Assembly: GCA_000507305.1 (NCBI GenBank)
Contig: DF240125.1
Location: 62,001 to 126,000 of the forward strand
Direction: 5' to 3'
DNA from: Breviolum minutum Mf 1.05b.01
Taxonomy: Eukaryota > Sar > Dinophyceae > Suessiales > Symbiodiniaceae
Length of the DNA stretch: 64,000 nucleotides
In this document: positions 62,001 through 64,000 of the stretch, piece by piece
Layout: every line of letters starts with the position of its first letter
Numbering within the stretch: position 1 is the first letter of the stretch
Notes under the pieces: model-generated
The model's input: only the letters and a program-made list of their open reading frames with translations
Databases searched by the model: none
What the model was told of the DNA's origin: nothing
Position numbers and translations under genes: made by a program

Positions 62001-62547
62001 GAACTAAGGAGCTGGGGATGATGTATTTGCCTACAGCAAGAAATGGGTTTTATATATAACATTATATAACTAATATACATCCCAAACCGGGTTGGGATGA
62101 TAAGACTATGGTAGTAATCTCTTACAAACAACGAAGAATGTTTCGAATTCCCGCTAGAATGAAAATTTCGATTCCATTCTCAGAACAAGTGAGTTAAAAC
62201 TTCCAAACCTTCCCCAACGCAGCCTGGATTCTTAGGGATGAATCTCTGAAGCTGCTCAAGGAAACGCTATTGTTTTGGATGTTTTACGCATACATCTTGC
62301 ACATGTAGCAGACAATCTCACTGTCAGATTCCTTGTGGCATCAAAGTTTCTTTGGCTATATTTCAGACAGATCCCCTAGCCCTAGTCTATGAATTTCTTG
62401 GGTACTGTATAGATATTCAAACTAAGTATATACCATTGAAGACCTTGACCATTTTCCCTTTGCCATTTTAGGCTTTCAGACAGCGACTCAGATTCTTCGG
62501 ACAGCGACATCGAAAGGCATTGGGGCCTGAACAGCTGGGATATTTGA
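46261..62547 (+). CDS. Voltage-gated, CNG/HCN-like cation channel (multi-exon, 3' complete)
   Basis: At least 22 exons spread over 16.3 kb; detailed exon groups are given in the following entries. Order along the protein: charged N-terminal cytosolic region; S2-S3 (FWTIDFILAFFVGYY, MKTWMMADLILLAFEW); S4 with Arg/Lys every third position (RASRSLRILRFLR); S5 (LLFILFINHTIASVWYLL); pore HWSLTQFTPASM; S6 (FNVAVVIFALVTFSSF then VSSITNLMTHLRN); C-linker; degenerate cyclic-nucleotide-binding-like fold; acidic tail SDSDSDSSDSDIERHW with stop. This is the plan of CNG/HCN/EAG-type channels of the plasma or organelle membrane. The usual T-x-G-Y-G filter is absent, so ion selectivity cannot be assumed. 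S1 and a short S4-S5 linker exon are not found, and exons near 56.7-57.8 kb are tentative. Introns carry elements of families A and B. Confidence 0.85.
48700..48808. repeat. Inverted-repeat element, family A, in a channel intron
   Basis: CCGGTGGTTTCACATATTTT on the left, CACCCCGATCCATGGGGGGG inside, and TTGGGTTAAAACAAAGCAACCA on the right (right arm degraded). It lies between exons ending near 47845 and starting at 49861. A family B fragment (GGTTAGCCGGATTTCTTCCC) is directly to its left at about 48640. Confidence 0.78.
49861..50890 (+). CDS. Channel gene: voltage-sensor exons (S2-S4)
   Basis: Exon 49861-49948 encodes TVFSATFWTIDFILAFFVGY (S2). Exon 50193-50356 encodes ELRPHMTALNYMKTWMMADL and on to LIRASRSLRILRFL (S3-S4). 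Exon 50842-50890 encodes SAKLLRAAKLPSFMSL (end of S4 and linker). The first join uses a GA donor at 49949, and GA also starts the next exon; skipping GAGCCC... there restores the family spacing GYxxxGxxELRP. The S4 has at least five Arg and further Lys/Arg downstream. Confidence 0.85.
52190..52836 (+). CDS. Channel gene: S5, pore and S6 exons
   Basis: Exons 52190-52251 (S5), 52361-52420 (turret, GQNNGWLYTYEIPTDDWW), 52564-52624 (pore, YLITLHWSLTQFTPASMT) and 52757-52836 (VQPTNIHERGFNVAVVIFAL, S6). The phases agree at every join. Donors are GC at 52252, GC at 52421, GT at 52625 and GT at 52837. The pore helix has the HWS-T pattern of CNG/HCN-type channels, but the filter position reads QFTPASM instead of GYG or GFG. 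Confidence 0.85.
52301..52339. repeat. Compact hairpin before a channel acceptor
   Basis: GTGTTTTTTTCACCGGG and CCCGTGAAAAAAAACAC form a nearly perfect stem with a short T-rich loop in the 109-nt intron 52252-52360, 21 nt before the acceptor AG. Confidence 0.75.
53537..55169 (+). CDS. Channel gene: end of S6 and C-linker exons
   Basis: Exons 53537-53576 (SSITNLMTHLRNL), 54362-54414 (ESAEAIMFSKLEDFMQS), 54821-54911 (KFSFYLTVRVRRYLEQRLAE, possibly ending at 54905) and 55122-55169 (EGDIILLERLPPVCRI). They follow the S6-to-C-linker pattern of dinoflagellate-type CNG-like channels: HLRN, an L.. F helix, VRVRRYL, then a Leu-rich LL..LP segment. Several donors are GA (54415, 54912 or 54906, 55170). 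Confidence 0.75.
53650..53738. repeat. 18-bp perfect inverted repeat in a channel intron
   Basis: GGAAGATTAACATGGAAC (53650-53667) is the exact inverse of GTTCCATGTTAATCTTCC (53721-53738). The 89-bp structure sits inside intron 53577-54361. It resembles the introner-like elements in size but has a different sequence. Confidence 0.9.
53988..54016. repeat. (GAT)n short microsatellite
   Basis: About nine GAT/TGA units within a channel intron. Confidence 0.9.
54594..54690. repeat. Degenerate (CTCCTA)n tract
   Basis: Pyrimidine-rich CTACTCC/TCCTACT repeat ending in CTGCTGCTGCTAC. It lies in intron 54415-54820, 131 nt before the acceptor. Confidence 0.85.
55738..58873 (+). CDS. Channel gene: cyclic-nucleotide-binding-like exons
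   Basis: Exons 55738-55774 (QLLQHEIHGHPF), 55882-55931 (AAGLNEPAVMKLCHSV), 56629 to about 56676 (AVKTILLSGEDYLFAKG), about 57707-57748 (TWAHFLFFARRGEV, tentative) and 58822-58873 (VLWAPWSHNGTMRAKTD). These follow the cNMP-binding fold order: helix A, GD..F..G strand turn, FF..G strand, then a region replacing the phosphate-binding cassette. The classical G-E-x-A-L...R-x-A cassette is absent, so nucleotide binding is doubtful. The donor at 55932 is GC, and GCT begins both the intron and the next exon. Confidence 0.6.
55979..56083. repeat. Inverted-repeat element, family B, in a channel intron
   Basis: TACTGTTGATGGAAGAAATC on the left is inverse to GCATTTCTTCCACCAACAGTA on the right. The interior shares CTATGAAACCCTATGAA and GGGATATTACTA with the kinase-intron copy at 4682-4789. 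It starts 47 nt after the GC donor at 55932. Confidence 0.85.
58963..59097. repeat. (CAA)n microsatellite with one N
   Basis: About 135 bp of CAA/ACA, with one N at 58993 and a short non-repeat insert (AAAAGCAACAAAAGCAG), ending in CAACAG units. It lies in the channel intron 58874-59603. Confidence 0.97.
59604..62547 (+). CDS. Channel gene: C-terminal exons and stop
   Basis: Exons 59604-59674 (KILLLDAEKFHDVVFHAQNC), 59856-59918 (VCKYAERAIHILNKYFNKAY), 61920-62008 (VEESVAPETAEWLSWEVSGQ then LSNQLEEL) and 62472-62547 (LSDSDSDSSDSDIERHWGL...WDI, then TGA at 62545-62547). Joining 58873 to 59604 completes MRAKTDCKILLLDAEKF in phase 1, which strongly supports that boundary. The last join uses a GA donor at 62009. 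The tail is acidic and Ser-rich, a plausible CK2-type phosphorylation region. Confidence 0.78.
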
Positions 62548-64000
62548 AGGGAAAAAGGCTATTGAAATGACGATATTTATTTTGATTTGGTTTTGTTGAA
62601 GGTGGTTGGGTTTTTCAATCTTATAAACATATATATATTATATATATATATCATATTATATTATATATATATATAGATTACAAGCAACTTCTGAACAACA
62701 AAAAAGATCCGGAGATTCGCTTCTGAGCTGATTTCCTGCGGTTTTTGGAAAAAAAAACCTGAAACTCACAGCTCAGCCCGTGTGTATAGTCCATCCCCCC
62801 AAAAGGAGATTTCATCTTCCAAGTATCCATTTTCAGGGGCAAAAACCTGGATGAAGCTGTCAGGTTTGGTGTTCCAAAAAGGATCATGGAGGCGACGACG
62901 TGGTCGTTGTGGTCGTTGTGGTGCGTAGGGATGATTTCCAAAAAAAACCAAGGCTATCCCCAAAAACGAGGTTTTCTTTGTTCTTTGAGGTATCATGTAT
63001 ATTATATAGATAATGTGCGACAGTAGCTGGCAATATGTGAAAGTATACAATATCATGTGCCTATATGTATACACATCATTGATGCTTAATTGAATGCGGA
63101 AACTATTGAATGAATGTGCGGGCTCCCTTATGTTATGGAACTTGAATTTCTGGGTGCAATGAAGGAAGGGGTCAGAGTCAATCGAATTCACGTGAACCTC
63201 TCAGTGCTGGGCAGCAGTATGGATAAGCCTGCAAAAAATAGATGGAATGCCATGGTTGCCATGGGCTGTGACTGCTAAGTCACATCCTTGGAGGAAACCA
63301 GCATGGTGCAATGAAGAGTCCTACCAACATAAATTAAGTCCAGGCACTGCAGACTATTAGAACAAACTCCAGTTATAGGCACTGCCTTGTCTTTCAAAGA
63401 CGGCATTGGGGTGATCTACTCATGACATTGCCTGAAACCTCCTCAATGATTTTTGCCTGTGAGACTCTTCGTGTGAAAAAAAAACAATGTACCTCCATCA
63501 TGGAAGATGTCATTGATATCCATCTTGGATTGCTTTGGTACTTCATTTCTTAGCTATATCCAATTTCTCCCATGTTTTTTGCCGGACTTCTTGTTGCAGT
63601 CAAAAAAAAATCGAGTTTCGTTTGGTGAGCCTCCAAAGCCACGTCTGTCGTCGAGGACAACGAGAGAGATGTGGAACGGTCTGATCCTCCTCAACCTGAT
63701 CCAGAGAGTGATGCTGAAGCACCAGGAAAAGATCCAGCAGTGTTGCAGTGATGGAGTTGAGATTCGTTGGAAAGGTTGGATTCGTTGAAGGATTTTTTTG
63801 GTGTATAGATGAATGGAGGAAAACCCGGATTTCATGAATATGAAAGAAACTTGTTCATGAGAATTTGATGCGCATGTTTGAGACTTGAACATGGAGATAG
63901 ACCGTAATGAACTGTTGTTTGGCTCATAGATGTTAAAGAGGGTCTAGATGTTTTACCCAGGATTTTTCGTTTGATAAACTCAAGGCACCCTTCAGACGTG
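62548..64000. other. Downstream of the channel stop, no gene seen
   Basis: Starts with a (TA)n tract at 62629-62676. No exon with recognisable motifs was found. An open frame at 63507-63788 contains a basic Arg-rich segment (SSRTTREMWNGLILLNLIQR) that has some coding character but no known family. No polyadenylation signal is evident, and dinoflagellates generally lack a canonical AATAAA. Confidence 0.4.

Noticed and set aside
1..64000. CRISPR arrays, bacterial operons, Shine-Dalgarno sites
   Set aside because: The repeats are foldbacks and microsatellites without spacers, and the gene structure is eukaryotic.

Overview
The window reads as nuclear DNA of an intron-rich protist, most likely a dinoflagellate (Symbiodiniaceae/Suessiales type). 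No long prokaryote-style reading frames exist. Every gene I could assemble lies on the + strand, as tiny exons (about 37-165 nt) separated by introns of 0.1-5.4 kb. Acceptors are almost always AG followed by G. Donors are a mixture of GT, GC and GA, and the first bases of the intron often repeat the first bases of the next exon. Non-GT donors, AG|G acceptors and one-way gene order are known dinoflagellate traits; the species assignment is inference.

Layout. (1) 0.76-10.08 kb: C-terminal part of a protein Ser/Thr kinase, eight exons joined in frame to a stop. (2) 10.1-12.6 kb: intergenic, with a composite repeat holding a three-base satellite, a roughly 130-bp tandem repeat and a tRNA-Ile-like relic. 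(3) 12.58-15.08 kb: an ER lumen (KDEL/HDEL) retention receptor-like membrane protein, seven exons seen. (4) 18.3-20.6 kb: an apparently intronless, frameshifted composite pseudogene with ParB-like, nucleotidyltransferase and alpha-kinase segments, ending near a long hairpin. (5) 20.6-36.6 kb: repeats, a 517-bp element with perfect terminal inverted repeats, a degenerate LSU rRNA fragment, and no confident gene. (6) 36.6-37.3 kb and 40.6-41.6 kb: exon groups of two unrecognised proteins, the second probably coiled-coil. (7) 46.3-62.5 kb: a six-transmembrane voltage-gated, cyclic-nucleotide-gated-like cation channel of at least 22 exons. It has an S4 helix, a pore exon without a GYG filter, a degenerate cNMP-binding-like region and an acidic C-terminus with stop. 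(8) 62.5-64 kb: nothing assignable.

At least four families of short (about 95-115 bp) inverted-repeat elements are scattered through introns and intergenic DNA. Together with the repeated intron ends they suggest introner-like, transposon-derived introns; this is the most interesting aspect of the window. The genes do not form an obvious pathway. All exon boundaries were chosen by hand, from reading-frame continuity and family resemblance, with no alignment or transcript data.
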